Source: Liolophura sinensis (lineage: Eukaryota > Mollusca > Polyplacophora > Chitonida > Chitonidae). Taken from it: DNA of 64,000 nucleotides. Under the pieces are notes generated by a model. It was given only the letters and a program-made list of their open reading frames with translations, had not been told where the DNA came from and made no database searches. Of the stretch, positions 45,501 to 60,500 are shown piece after piece. The translations under genes and the position numbers were made by a program. Every line of letters starts with the position of its first letter. The first letter of the stretch is position 1. The stretch lies in contig NC_088300.1 of assembly GCF_032854445.1 (NCBI RefSeq), positions 16,313,570 to 16,377,569 of the forward strand, written 5' to 3'.

Positions 45501-48500
45501 TTGATTATGAAAATGGAATTTTTGAATCAGGACAAGATTGGTTAGACTTACAGCACAAGGATTGGGTGCACATATTTGACGTGGACATCCGGTTGTCAGG
45601 AAACCAAAAGCACACTGGACATTCGGGACGACTTCAGCACAGTCTGAAAAAAGACAGCCGGGGTTAAAAACGACGTTGTCGTTGATAATTTTGTACAAAT
45701 TTGGTTTCTGATCTCTCTTACTTATAAAGAAATGCATGACCATTTAATCAGTGATCCTAGCCTGGAAATGGGTGCATGACATTTTTAGAGAAAGTGGTAA
45801 GACCTTTTGTCATATGATGTAATATTCGACCATGGTAACAAATAACACTGGCACTTTTCAGGTTTGTAGTCAAAGTCATTAAACTCTCCGTTATAAAGGA
45901 ATTTCTTCCGTCTGCGGCATCGAGTTCTGCAGAAAGAAATTCCAGTAGTCTACTGTATCCAGCTCCGTTACACAGAGATTACATTAATATATTGATGAAG
46001 AGTGCAGCAACAAAATGACCGAAATGATAACTTCATTTGTTCTTAATGATAATAGAAAAATTATTTTATAGAATCTGTGAGAAATGAGATTGACTTACTG
46101 CTCGGCCGACACTCGTATCTAAAGGGACACTGGATCTTCAAGGCGCACTCTGTAGTCACAGCCACACAGTTTTCACCGGACGGACATGTGACACCCTGTG
46201 GAACAGTACAGCATGTTCACTAATATCAGAAAAACTCAGTAATTTAACATTTCAAAAGTTGTAATGAGTGATTCCGTATTGTGTATCAAGATTTCGTATC
46301 AGTTTTGGGAGGATACTTATTTGGCTAACATTATGGTTGGAGGCCGGGGGAATGAGAGTTTGTTTAATAATAATAGATTCCAATCACATTTGCCGGAAAG
46401 TTTACAGTATTTAAATTAATTAATGTTTATTAAACATGAGATGTAAAAAGTGTAATGGCACTCACAATACAAGGATTTGGAGCACATTGTGAACGGGGAC
46501 ATCCAACAGCAAGGACTCCGAAGGCACACTGCACGTTATCAGCCACTTCTCTGCATACTGAAAGCAAACGTAACCTTCATTGAATGGCCTGTTCCTATCA
46601 GGGTCGCAGCACAAAGAGGTTAAAGCAAGGAAACATGACTGTGTCGACACGGTGTCAGTATAATGTGACTGGTAGGGTGTCAAGTCTGGTGTCTTCGACA
46701 TGATACTTCAGTGGCGGCAGCACTTTAGCAGCATGAACTCCCACTGCCACAAGAAGCCACCATATATGTACACACACCTAATGACTCCTCGTCGTCATAT
46801 GATTGAAAAATTGTTACGTACGACGTTAAACCCAAAGCATTCATTCATTCATTCATTATTGTCGAGCTAGATATGAGTTCAAAGACGAAGCCAATTCAGC
46901 CTTGGCCAATAGCTATTGAGCGTTCAAAATTGGGCCGAGATAACTGTTCTATAATGAATACACTCGGATGAAGAGTTCAAGTCAAGACTTTACATATTTT
47001 CTCTGACAGCTTTAAGTTGTATTGATACTTCAATTTCCAGGTTACAAAATATTTGTCTTGTCGGTATGATATGGCGTTATACAAGCAGCTTTTAGTCAGC
47101 CAGTTTTAATCGGGTACAGGTTAAAAGTCCCCTGTTCTGAAAAGAGACGAGACACAATGACAGACCTGATTGTGAGCAGACGGCCTCGTGGGGGCAGTTG
47201 TTCTGAAATCGACACTGGGTGGGTCTCGTTGTACATACCCTTCCTTCCGGGCAAATCCGCGTCTGAAAACAAACCGAGGCAATAACAAAGATTATAATTT
47301 GAATAACGAACTAATCTACCAGCACGATTTGCTTGAGTCAATACATCACAAGATCACATTCACTGGGCCACACTTGGGGCACTCAACCGCACCGGACAGA
47401 AAAGTACGCGTCGTTGAAAGTCAGAATCACACATAAGAATCTTACAAATCAAAACAAATCTTATTTATCAATCCAAAACATTGCATCATCACATCGACAG
47501 TTTTAATGTTGTGCACCAAGTAATTTTACATAAATTTCTCTGGGGTTTATTTAATGTACTTAAACTCTTAAACAATTCTGTCACGGCAGATAACGAATGA
47601 CACAAGTTTGCAGAAAGGAAAATATGGCGAACTGGTGCTTGAGAGTAAGATGCCTTGGCCTATGTATGTGAATGGTAAATCAGTTTAGGAAGTGATAACT
47701 GTTTACATGTGGTGTTTATTTAATTGTTTCAGTCAACGCATCTAATCTATAAGTAAAGGTAAACCCTGCTATTCCACTTACACTGCATGGGTCTGGAGCG
47801 CAAGTATCCCGCGGACAGCCTCTCTCCAGAATACCGAACTGACAGGTGATGGCGATAGTCTCGGCGCAGTCTGTATATAACACAACAAATAGAACGCTCA
47901 GTTAATTTAACCATTCATAATGGATTCAATTTAGATTTGTTTAAAATGACTGGAAGGAAATCTAAGAAGCAAACCTGTTGGAAAAGCATAGGATGAGTAA
48001 TAGTCTCGATTGACGAATAACGATTAATCAAGGTTGGATTCTACTTTAAGGTATGCTACATAACGCGGTTTAAAATGAACGGAATTGTAGAGTGAAGGGC
48101 AAAACTGTTTGAAAAAGTCATAGTGCGAGTAAGATAGTAGAGAAATGTAGAAAAGTCTCGATTAACGAATAACGATTAATTTAAACACTGTACCGAAATG
48201 TCGAAAAGGCTCACCTCTGGCCACACATACGGTCTCGTGCGGACAATCATTCCCAAACCGACATTGTGAAGGTCGCGTGGTACACGTCCGACCGCTGCCA
48301 CAGTCATGGTTCTGAAAGTGAAAAGGCACAAAGCGTAATGATTTCATATTGGGAGAAAAGGAAATATAAATCAGTTAATCAGTGAAAGGACGAGAACTCC
48401 ATAGATGTTCTCGAAGATAATCCTGTGTATATGCATTTAGTTTTTGTTAATGTTGAAATTATTGAACGCACGTTTGATATCCCAGATACACAAGGTTCTT

Positions 48501-51500
48501 TGTGAAAGATATTTCTCATAATAACAGAAACAAGTCCGGTATATCAGACGAAATGATAAATCAAGCAATCGTATAAATCGTACGGTATAAATCATAGACC
48601 CAGTAATTCAAGATTTAAAGATTTTGTGTTCAAACTTCCCAGCGCTAAAGTAACGCTTTAAACATGAAATCAAAGAATGGACTACCACCACTCCGATCGA
48701 CAGCTAGGTTCTTCGTACCAGACAAGGGTCAGGGGCGCACGTGCTCCTGGGGCAGCCAGACTCCAGGATACCGTATTTACAAGATATCTTCAGAGTCTCC
48801 GCACAGTCTGAAAAGGGGAAGATATATGTTGGTGATTTTTTGATCGCTGTACCATAGACATTATCTTCGTCCCAGTAGATCTCTATATAACGTAAGTTGG
48901 GTGGAAGATTCTCATGTAACTGTAGGGAGATCAGAGGTGTGTTCAAATGTGCAGTCATATAAGCGCATGATCAAAACTTTATACGTGCTGTTCAATCCGG
49001 CTTGAAGAAAGTAATTTAGGGTCTGGGAGAGAACTTTCTATGTGATAGTAAGCTTAAACTGAAAAGTTAAGTTTTGAGAAAAACTATTTTTATTGGCTGT
49101 ATAACTGAAATATTGACGTAGCCAATGTGGGCCTACTTGTCCTCACTAATGACACGCACTTAAGACATAAACTATGGCTTAACCCAATGCAGCTTTAGAT
49201 TGTCCATAAATTCAACTGTTAGAATAAAAAATATTTATTGATATTGATTATTTGACAAGTAGTTGTATTTACAAAAACAGCGGTGTAGTCTCGCATCCTG
49301 GTCTCATATCAACAGTCAATTGCACAAGCTAAATTTATATGAAGTTGAACACACGTTAGTTTTTTCAAAGTTGGCACCGATATGAAAAATAAGCAGACCT
49401 CAACAGTTCTCACATCTATGTGAAACAAGAACAAAGCTTCCTACCGTTATCCACACACTTGCGCACATACGGACAGTCAATCCCCTGGGGACAGGTCCCT
49501 CTCTCTGCGAAACAGCTTTGTCTGGGGGGACACGGGAAGCCTACCTGGAGCAAGAAAATTAAAGATTAGCATCACAAGTTAAGAACAGTTAGTGATAATG
49601 ACTGACATCTCCATTAACATTTCTTTTCGGGCATACAGGCTTTAGATCTGGTAGCACGATTTCATTTAAGTATAAGCGTGAATTTGAAAAATCTAGAGAC
49701 TTGACAGGAAGTGAGAACAGCACATGCTTACCTCACATGGGTTCGGCGCACAGGTATTGCGTGGACAGCCAGTTGGCAAGACGCCAAAGGCACATTTGAG
49801 GTTAGGCATCACTTCATTGCAGTCTGCACAAATTAAAAATACAAATAAAGAAAATAAATTTATAATGAAAGCTATTGACAACATTAGGAAACTAAAAGTG
49901 TTCAACCAAAGAAAAATATATAAACGTAAAATGTCGAACTATGGCCAGATTTAGAACAACACAAATATGACAAAACTTTCACTCTAACCAACGTTGTTTA
50001 TTTTTGGGAATTCTTATGGTTTACCATAAGATTTGACAACATCGTGGTCAGACCATTCCAGAATACTACCACCACAATCTATAACAGTAAAACAATTTTA
50101 TGAATGACAATCATTAAAATAATGATTTGACAGAACTGTTGGACTATTACCCTTAGGCTGGCACTTGTATTGATACGGACAGTTGGTTCCCAGCGAACAT
50201 GTTCCCGGCTCAGCCACACAGCTCTCGTCTGGGGAACAGATTACATCCTGAAACATGGCAGGAACAATATTGGCAAAAACTTCGTGATTTCGTCTTGCTT
50301 TTTTCGATATTCTCCTGAATTCCATGCATACTTCATAAGCAAGAAATTTAATAACACGTTTAACAATTCGTAACTGCTCTGTGTTATATACAGCACGTGA
50401 TGAAACATGACATAAATCCGCTCAATTTCCACAATAACTTCAGTAATTCGATGTAAAGTTTCAAACAGCACATTGAGACATGGCATGGGTTCATACTTAC
50501 AATGCATGGGTTAGGAGCGCACTGGAATCGCGGACAACCAACAGAAGCAAAGCCAAAACTACACTTGACATTGTCGGCAACTTCCTCACAAACTGAAACA
50601 TCCAGACAGTTCATGATGTGAATCTTTAGAGCATGCGACCTTATGTAATTTCTAACAGTGCATTGGTTAGCAGAAGATAGAGGGATTGTGATCAGAAATC
50701 TGGTCAGAAAATCCTGGTCATGCAAATTCACTTTTCCTTCCCAAAAGCTTGGGATAAATCCAACGATTCAGGGGAGATATTTGTAGGTATTACTGAGAAT
50801 TAAACTTTGGTATCTGCTTCACACATTGTGAACAAATCATAATGTGAAATAGTTCTACTGAACTCACCAGAAGCGGCACATACAGCTTCGTGGGGGCAGT
50901 TTGTCCCAAAACGACACTGAGAAGGCCGAGTCGTACAACTGGTACCCTGGGAACAGATTCTTGTCTACAACAGAGAAACATGCATACTAGACAGGTTTTC
51001 GTGTATGGTGGAGGTGTCATCCCAAACATTGTCTCATCTTTACAAAATCTTTTTGATTTGATTTCATAGTTCTTGCTTTTTGTGTACAATTTTAGGGCAA
51101 TAGGTAAGACGACAGAGCAATCGTACAAGCGTCAAAGAAAAAAAAATTTTTTCACTCATCCCATTTTCAGTGCTTACCTCACAAGGGTCAGGTGCACACG
51201 TTGTCCGTGGACAGCCTCTTTCCAACACACCGAACCTACACGTGTTCACTGCTACATCAGCACAGTCTACAACCACAGAACAAGCGCATGGTAAGACAAT
51301 ATCAATGCCCAAACCTACACGTGGTCGCTGCTACATCAGCACAGTCAACTACAGAACACGTCCATGGTAAGACAATATCAATGTCCAAATCCACACATGG
51401 TCACAGCTATATCAGAACAGTCTACAACCACAGAACACGTGCATGGTAAGACCATGTCAGTGCCTAAACCTACATGTGGTCACAGCTACATCAGCACAGT

Positions 51501-54500
51501 CTACAACCACAGAACACGTCCATGGTAAGACAATATCCATGTCCAAATCCACACATGGTCACAGCTATATCAGCACAGTCTACAACTACAGGACACGTGC
51601 ATGGGTAAGACCATATCACTGTCTAAACCAACACGTGGTCACTACTACATCAGCACAGTCTACAACCACAGAACACGTGCATGGTAAGACAATATCAATG
51701 TCTAAACCCACACGTGGTCACAGCTACATCAGCACAGTCTACAACCACAGAACACGTGCATGGTAAGACAATATTAATGCTTAAACCTACACGTGGTCAC
51801 AGCTACATCAGCACAGTCTACAACCACAGAACACGTGCATGGTAAGACAATATCAATGTCTAAACCCACACGTGGTCACAGCTACATCAGCACAGTCTAC
51901 AACCACAGAACACGTGCATGGTAAGACAATATTAATGCTTAAACCTACACGTGGTCACAGCTACATCAGCACAGTCTACAACCCCAGAACACGTACATGG
52001 TAAGACAATATCAATGCCTAAACCTACACGTGGTCACAGCTAGATATGCACAGTTTACGATCACATAACACCTGAGAAGACAAAGCTCAAGCAACATAAC
52101 CAGCACTTCGTTACACTTAGGATCAATCTTCTCAAAAGAAACCAAGCACCGTTAAAGAAATATGCGGCACTAGAAGATATTGCCGATAACAAAGGATGTA
52201 GATGCGATAGATTTCCCATCTGATCTGACAGTTTGATAGCTGAATCAGCTAATGAGATATGACGTGGAGACGTTTTGTGGAGATAGTAAATCAAAGATAA
52301 TCCAGACAGTTTGTATGTATGGCCCTCACGTACCTCTTTCCACGCATACAGCGATGTGAGGACAATTGTTTCTGAAGCGGCATGGGGAAGGTTCCGTTCT
52401 GCACACCCTTCCTGAACCACAGTCCTGAGTCTGAAGAGGAAGAGGTTTGTACTGGTAAATAGCCATAAGTCAGACAAGAAACGACATGTTGGACAACCTG
52501 TGGTTTAGTATATGTACTTCTAAATGTCAACTTCAATCTCCAGCTTACCTGTGTACCAATTAATAAAAAAATGAATTAAATATTTACGAAAATATCCTAA
52601 TATTACAAATCCTATCTGTATGACCTAACCGTACCTTATATGACAAAACTAATGTGATTCAATAAAATGCCATTTCCCATGGTAAGACGCCCAGTGAAAA
52701 CGTTTGGACTGTATTCGCTGACCTTCAGCTACTGTATACATACGCTGCATGGATCCGGGGCACATTTGTTTCTCGGACAGCCAGTTTCCAATATTCCAAA
52801 CTTGCAGACAATTGGTAAAACGTCGGCACAAACTGGAATATAGCAATGGAATATTTAATTCACCTGGATATAATGAAACATAGAAATTATAATCATTTAC
52901 GCTATGCGGAACATACTGCGAACTTTTCAGACGTCTTAAGCAAGATGACTCGTTTATCAACAGTTGATATTTCATCTTACCATTGGACACACATCGCCTT
53001 ACGTATGGACACTCGATCCCAAAGGAACATTCTCCGGGCTCCGCAAAACAGCTTTGTCCGCTGGGACAAGACGCTCCCTGTCGATGGAAACGAAATCACC
53101 TGACTGAGTAGGTAGCCATCGTATTTTGATATGGATGATGTTTGCGTACCGAACAGGCCTGTTTATGCTCATTTCAAAGTACTGTTATATGCATGAAAAC
53201 AAAATCAAGAGACTTTTTAAAGTTAACTGTATAAGATATGCCTTACAGGGTTGAGGTGCTTAGAAAGGACGTGACTCAAATCAATCCGTTACAATATACA
53301 GTTATGTGGTTCTGCCCATACCCCTGTTCACCACAGGAATAATTCTGGAGAGGTCGATTTATTGCAATGACTTACATCACAAGGGTTTGGTGCGCACTTG
53401 TCTCTCGGGCAGCCTGTGAGTTGAAATCCAAACTCGCATTTGATGTTAGTTTGGACCTCCGCGCAGTCTGAAATGATAAAAGGTAAAATCAAGACAACTT
53501 CAACCCGGAAATCCCATAATTCACATCACAGGTTCCTTTTCTTATGCATGATAATATGAAGCATGTCTATCATCAAACATTTAGTTTACTATTTCATTTA
53601 AAATTACATTTAAAATGATAGCTGTACGAGACACAATGCAACATGGTAGCCGCACACATTAGTGATGTGAGAAGTGTGTACTTACTGTCATCCCGACACT
53701 GGTAATCATAAGGACAGTAGGATCCCATGGGGCAATCTGCCGGCACAGCAAAACAACTCTGTCCAGCAGGGCACGTGGCGCTCTAAAACACGTGTGTAAG
53801 AAACATGTAAGATTAGGGCAGTGGTTTTGGTTCCCTTTTTTGTAAATAATTAACACTGGTCATTAAAGACTGCTGTGGCATAAAGTTAAATTATTCGTGT
53901 TGATTTTTCACAAAGACATTGTGCAATTCTGATATACAGAGATAGATACAGTGTACGGTTTCAGATTCAGTCATCGAAATGCAAAATGGCAACTCACATC
54001 ACAAGGGTTAGGAGAGCACTGTACTCTGGGACATCCAGCCATTTCGAAACCAAAAGTACACTGGACATTGGGGGCCACGTCACTGCATACTGGAGAAAAT
54101 GAGCACAACAGACGGATAAAAGAACAGTGACGGGGAGATAAACTGTCTTAGAAATCATATTCATTAAAAAAGCTTTACAGATTTAAATAGAACAAAACGG
54201 CCAAAAATCCCTTTGAAACGTGATGAATTTGGCCTGGATGTTGACTCTCGCATGACCATATATGTTGAGAAATAAGTACGCTGAAACCTGGATCTCAGGT
54301 GTTTTATCAGGATTTAACGCCCATCTTACCGTCTTGGCTGCAAACAGCCTCATGAGGACAGTTGGTTCCTGAGCGACAAGCAGACGGTCTTGTGGTACAG
54401 ACTTGGTCAGGTGCGCAGTTTGCAGTCTGTCACGTGGTTAAAAACGAGATGATATGAGAATTAGTACACCCGAACGACGGGGTAGAATGAAAGCGTGGAA

Positions 54501-57500
54501 AATCGAAATAGCTCCAATGTGGAGAGATAAGCTTTTAATCTCTAGAAATTGTGCATTTTGGTTGTGTATTACCAGGCACGGATCTGCAGCACAGATACTA
54601 CGGGGACAGCCAGTTTCCTCCACACCGTAAGCACATCCCACCGCCTGAACATCAGAACATTCTAAAAGAGACGAAACTAGTGACAGGTAATGAAGCGAAA
54701 ATCGGTGCACAATATTAAAACCTTTATATCGGTAATGTGCTTTTATAAGTTGTATACACTTTTATTAAATCGAATCACAATGATTTGAACTTGTACTATA
54801 ATTATAATGTGGCATGAATGCCACGAAATAGCTGACAGCACATGGCAGCTATCTGACAAAGTCAATGTAACTTTCTTTGAAGAGACATCTCCGTCAACGA
54901 TAGTGTAAAAATAAAAAAGACTATATAACGACATGGACTTCGGAATACAAAAGGATCTCTGAGAGGTACATCTGGAATAAGTCAGGTCGAAAGATCACAG
55001 ATCTCAGTACGACGCTTACAGAGCTCAATAAGAAGATTACAAGGGCCAATAAAAAGACCACAGATCTCAATACTAAGATCACAGATATCAATACGAACAA
55101 TGCAGATCTCAATACGAACACTGCAGATCCCAATGCCAAGATCACAGATGTCAATACTAAGATAACAGATGTCAATACAAAGATCACAGATTTCAATAAG
55201 AACATTGCAGATCTCAATACGCACGTTGCAGATCTCAGTACGCACATTGCAGATCTCAATACGAGTCCTGCAGATCTCAATGCCAAGATCACAGATATAT
55301 GAAGATCATAATCTCAATACGAAGGGATTACCTGTAGGCTGGCACTGATGGACATAAGGACATTCTAACCCGAATGCACAGCTTCCGAGGAAGGCGAAAC
55401 ATTTCTCTCCTAGTGCACAGGCCACGCCCTAAAGCAAGTTTTACAGGTGTGATTGGCAGATGTAAGACATTTAGACTTGTGGTTATTCACTGATGGACAC
55501 AAAATTGTTTACCTTGACAACAAACTCTTAGAATAGGGTCTTTTTAGAATGATACTTAAACTTTTTGATTGTGACTTAACACTATACTCAAGAAGTATAC
55601 TTTTTGTAAACGATGGTTACATTTATGTGTGGATGAAACCAGGGGCTCCGGGGTAAACCACTGATCTTTGGCAAGTCACTGACGAACTTTCCTTCATATG
55701 ACATACAGATACGTACACTTTATTTACTGCCCAAAGCCGGGTGTGAACCCGCCAGTAAGTTTTAAAAAAATGCACTGGTTCGCCTAGTTATTTCACTCAC
55801 TGTATGAAATATTTATACAGTTACCTTAAAATAAGTATCTTGATGGCCAGTATATTTACTGATATTTTAAGAAATCAGAGCACTCACATCACAAGGGTTC
55901 GGGGCACAAAGGTTGCGAGGACACCCTGACAGTTGGAAACCGTACTCACAGCGAAGGTTGGCCAGAACTTCCTTACACACTGAAACGGAAAGCAAACACA
56001 CATTTAATTGTAATATCCATTCCCGACAGAAATACCATGGTATGGCTAACAGGTCAGTGTTTGCGGTGTGGTGATGTTAAGGGGCTTTTGTTGAGACACA
56101 TCATTAGTAAAGACATTTGTTTTGCGCTGTTGGGGCTCTTGGAACTTAGATGAATATAAAACTTTAGGCTACGTTTAAAAACTGCTGCGGGAGTCGAAAC
56201 ATTATTCCTGATGAGTTTGTTTTTTTTGCTCTGATTTTTTGAAAACTTAAAATGACAATGTTTCTTGAACTTAGTACAAGGAATCATGTACAAAGAGTTT
56301 GCTAAGGTCATTGCTGAGTGATTATGATTGTCATGAGACAAACATGTGTTAACCTTTTGGGCGACATTCAGCGACGTACGGACAGCCTGTGGTGAAGGCA
56401 CAGTCGATGTGTTTGGCGAAGCAATCTTCATCTGTTCTACATGGTGAAACCTGGAAAGAGTAAATCTAATCAGTTACGAAAATAGTCGGATACAAAATAC
56501 CACTATTACTAAAATTCATATCCAATGCATCGCTTTCCAACATTTCAATGGACATAACTCTAAATATTTAAATATAATTTCTACACTCGTTATCGAACCT
56601 ATAGAAAGTGTAAAGTTAACCTAAACAAAAGTTTATCTTGAGTGATGAAATTTCTATGTATTTTACCCAAGAATAGCTCCATGACTAACATACAGTTATA
56701 TGGTGTGGATATGATGAAGTGTCAGTTCGCTTTTTCGGTATCAAACGCAATATTGTACATGCCTTCCGTTTTCTCTGGCAGATCTTCAAGCTAACACTGG
56801 ATACTTACCGTGCACGGGTCTTCGGCACATTCACTCCTTGGACACCCTTGGGATTTGAACCCGTAAGGACAGTTAATCTTCAGCGTGGCCTCACAGGCTG
56901 AAAACACGAGTTTAAATATCAAAGAAATAGAAACATTTTAAACAGAAACCTTCAAAGAAGGAATTCGAGTAATGTAGTATACTAAAAAAAGTCGAAAATA
57001 AGCTTTCCATGAGTAACCGAGTTAATATGAATGTGTTACCTGAAGGTTGACAGACGGCCTCCAAGGGACAGTTCTCCGCGAATGGGCAGGTGCCGTTTTG
57101 AAGGAAACAGGACTCTCCACTTGGGCAGGTTTTCGCCTGTTATATACAGATATACCGCCAGTGAATATAAAGTCGCGCGCTTTCTTGTGTATTAGTGTAT
57201 TAGTGAGTGTAAGAAATGTTATATACATTGATGGTACATGAAAAGATGTATAAAACCCTCGATCCGTCTCCCAAAACTGTGAGTATATTTTGCACTGATA
57301 CTAAAATAAAACAGCTTTTAATCTCAATTTCGTTGTGAAATTTGGCAAACATGCTGATCGTCTTACCAGGCAGGGATCAGGAGCACACTCGCTTCGTGGA
57401 CAGCCCTTCATAGCAAAACCAAAAGTGCACACTTTGTTCACAGTTTCAGCACACACTGAGAGAAAAAAAACAGGCGATAAAACAGTAAACAATCTTTAAA

Positions 57501-60500
57501 AGTGCAGTATAAAAGTGGTAAGCATCTTAATAAACAGGTCAAAATCCTTAGGAAGTAATTTTAGTGGTGTTTTACCTTAATAAAGATACGTTCAAACTTG
57601 TGCATTCTGCACTAACACTAATAACAGGAGCAAAAGAAATGACAAGTTTCAAATCTCAGTTTTCTCATTCAAGGTTTCCTTTAACAACTGCTTAGGATTT
57701 GCGTACTTACAGGTTTGTTCACACACGCCTACATACGGGCATTCAGTACCGAAGGCACACTTAGAGGGGACGGCCCGACACGCTCGACCATCCGGGCACT
57801 TCGTAGACTAGAAAAAAAAGAAGATAGGCTTTGGCTTAACGATTAGGAAACACATATCTCATTCTGTAGACAATAGATTTGTACTTCTGGGCAGAATAAT
57901 TAATCTGCTTTCGACAAGAAATCAACCGGAGACCGCGAACAGTCCGAAAACTCCTACATTTTGAATTTTTTTTACGTAATATTGTTTCAAAAGTTCAGCA
58001 CATTCGCCATTGAAGGTTTATGGTTATTAATGAGCGGAATATAATTTTCACAATTTGCCATCACGTGACGAAAATTATGATTCAGACAATCAACCAATGG
58101 AAACTTTGTCTTCACCATTTAGAGGTAAACTGAGCCACACGCAAACAGACTGAACTATACAAATTTAACCATACTGAGTTTACCATACAGATTTAACGAT
58201 ATTGAGTCTACCATACAGACTGAACCATAATGACTCTACCATACAGACTTAACCACATTGAGTCTACCATACAGATTTAAACATACTGAGTCTACCATAC
58301 AGATTTAACCACTCTGAATCTAGCATACAGGTTTAACCATACTGAGTATTTCCATACCGATTTAATCATACTGAGTCTACCACTCAGGTTAAATCATACT
58401 GAATTTGCCATACAGATTTAACCATAGTGAGTCTACCATACAGGTTTAACCATACTGAGTATTTCCAAAGATATTTAACCATACTGAGCCTACCATACAG
58501 GTTTAATCATACTCAGTCTACCATATTGGTTTAACCATACTGAGTGTAGCGTACAGATTTAACCATACTGAGTCTACAAAACAAATACTGAGTACTATAC
58601 AGATTGAACGATACTGAACCTACTCACCAGACAGGGATCTGCAGCACAGCGTGACCGTGGACAACCAATTGGTAGCAAACCAAAACGACACTCAGTTGTT
58701 GTGACCGCGGCGCAAGCTGGCAACAGAAAAGTGGACGTAATGAAGGCTTTCTCGCTGAGTTATCATGTATTATAAGCATAAACTGGGAACAATTTTCTTC
58801 GCGTTCTTACTTACTACTACAAAAAAGTATTCCCATTGCACTCTTATGCACGCTTTTAAATGCGAAGAAAGAATGTCTGAGGTTATATCGTGATGACTGC
58901 ACCTAAACATTACACATGCTATATTAAGGTATCCTCAATCTCGTTTACTTCTAGACCCATTCTATTCAGAATTTCTACAAAATATTCATGGACAAGAATG
59001 TCTCAATTTCCATAACTACACCGATAAATTCTATTTTACGTAGGACAACATGTTAAATCCTTCCGCCGAAATGTACAGCAGACATGACAACTGAAGGTTT
59101 GAAAAATATAGTGTTGTCACTCACCTGGGTACAACATCTTATTTTTGAAGTGACTAACATAATGTAGACTCCCTTCATTTCAAAAATTTAAAAGGTGAAA
59201 TCAGCTAATCATTGAAAATGGTAGAGTAACAGAAAACATATTGCAGAAATTAGTGGTATCAATGATTACATACTTACGCTGAGACATACACATGGCGAAA
59301 TGAGGACAGAAAGTCTTGAATTTACAGGAAGTGGGTTTAGTCATACACTGAGTTCCGGCGGGACAGGACGCACTCTGTGGGGACAAGGCACAGTTGAAAA
59401 CACAGGTGTGTACTATAGGGGCAGCAAAACTAGTCCCGTTTTGGGGGTAAGCCTCAAATTGTCTGTGGGGTAAGCCACAGGTATAAATCTTTTCAAGAGT
59501 CTACTACAAAGTTGACTTGAAAATTCTGAGGAAAGCATGAAGTAACATTTTTCAGGACTGCTGTGAAAACATTAGATAGCTTCAATGAGAAAGTTACTTT
59601 ATAGCGAAACGAGGTGTTTACTAACAGTCATGAAAATTTGTACCAGGTACCCTACCTCTTTTTTAAATTTATCTCGTCAGCGTGGCTACCATCTTTTGAT
59701 ATTTATTGAAGAAAGTTAAACTATCCTTTAAATACTTTACCAGACAAGGGTTTTCTGTGCATGTGCATCTGGGACATCCCACGGCTTCGAACCCGAATTC
59801 ACATTGTTTATCACAGGTGCTCTGACAAACTGGAAGAAGGACAGCACATGTTGAACAGGAGATTATGAGATTTAGTGATACCTTATTGACCATTTTCTTC
59901 ATAGAATTTAAACTTATAAGGGTAAATTCCAAAATACGTCAATTAAAAGAGATGGATTACGAAAAAATCACTTTTAAAACAAGCGTTGGCACCAAACCCC
60001 AAAGCAATAATTGTGTATAAATTTTAAGTTTTGAATAAAGTGAGAAACACGGCTATTTTCAGAGAAAATATAGTTATCAGTGTTACATACTGTGAAACCG
60101 TTGCTGTAAGCATCATGCATATATCCCCTATAGCCCCAAAGTTTCAACTTGGACATGGAATGTCCTCAAGAGACAGTTAAAACTGTCACCAAAAGCAAAT
60201 CGTAAAGACATAATTGCGTGAACGCCTTTGTAGTATTTCTTAAAGACCAAACAGTAAATGTTAAATAAAATGATACATAAATTTTCTACGAGGTAAGTCC
60301 CTACCTGGCGACGCTCTACCTTCGCACACAGCCGTCATAGGGCAGCCCCGAGAGAAGCCACAGTCCGTCTCTATCTTCCTGCAAGACGTGCCCGTGGGGC
60401 AGCTCCGGAACTAACAAACAAGTTACACGGGTTACATTATACACATGCAGCGTACCATTTTACAGAACGTTCCAATTAAAAGAACTGTGTGTTTTCCTTG

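Noticed and set aside
51073-51766. Plus-strand ORFs with repeated HVHGKTISMSK
   Set aside because: They are the antisense of the 79-bp minisatellite next to M11 A.
54921-55292. Hydrophobic repeated ORF (LRSA, LTSV) that mimics membrane segments
   Set aside because: Translation of a 24-bp minisatellite.
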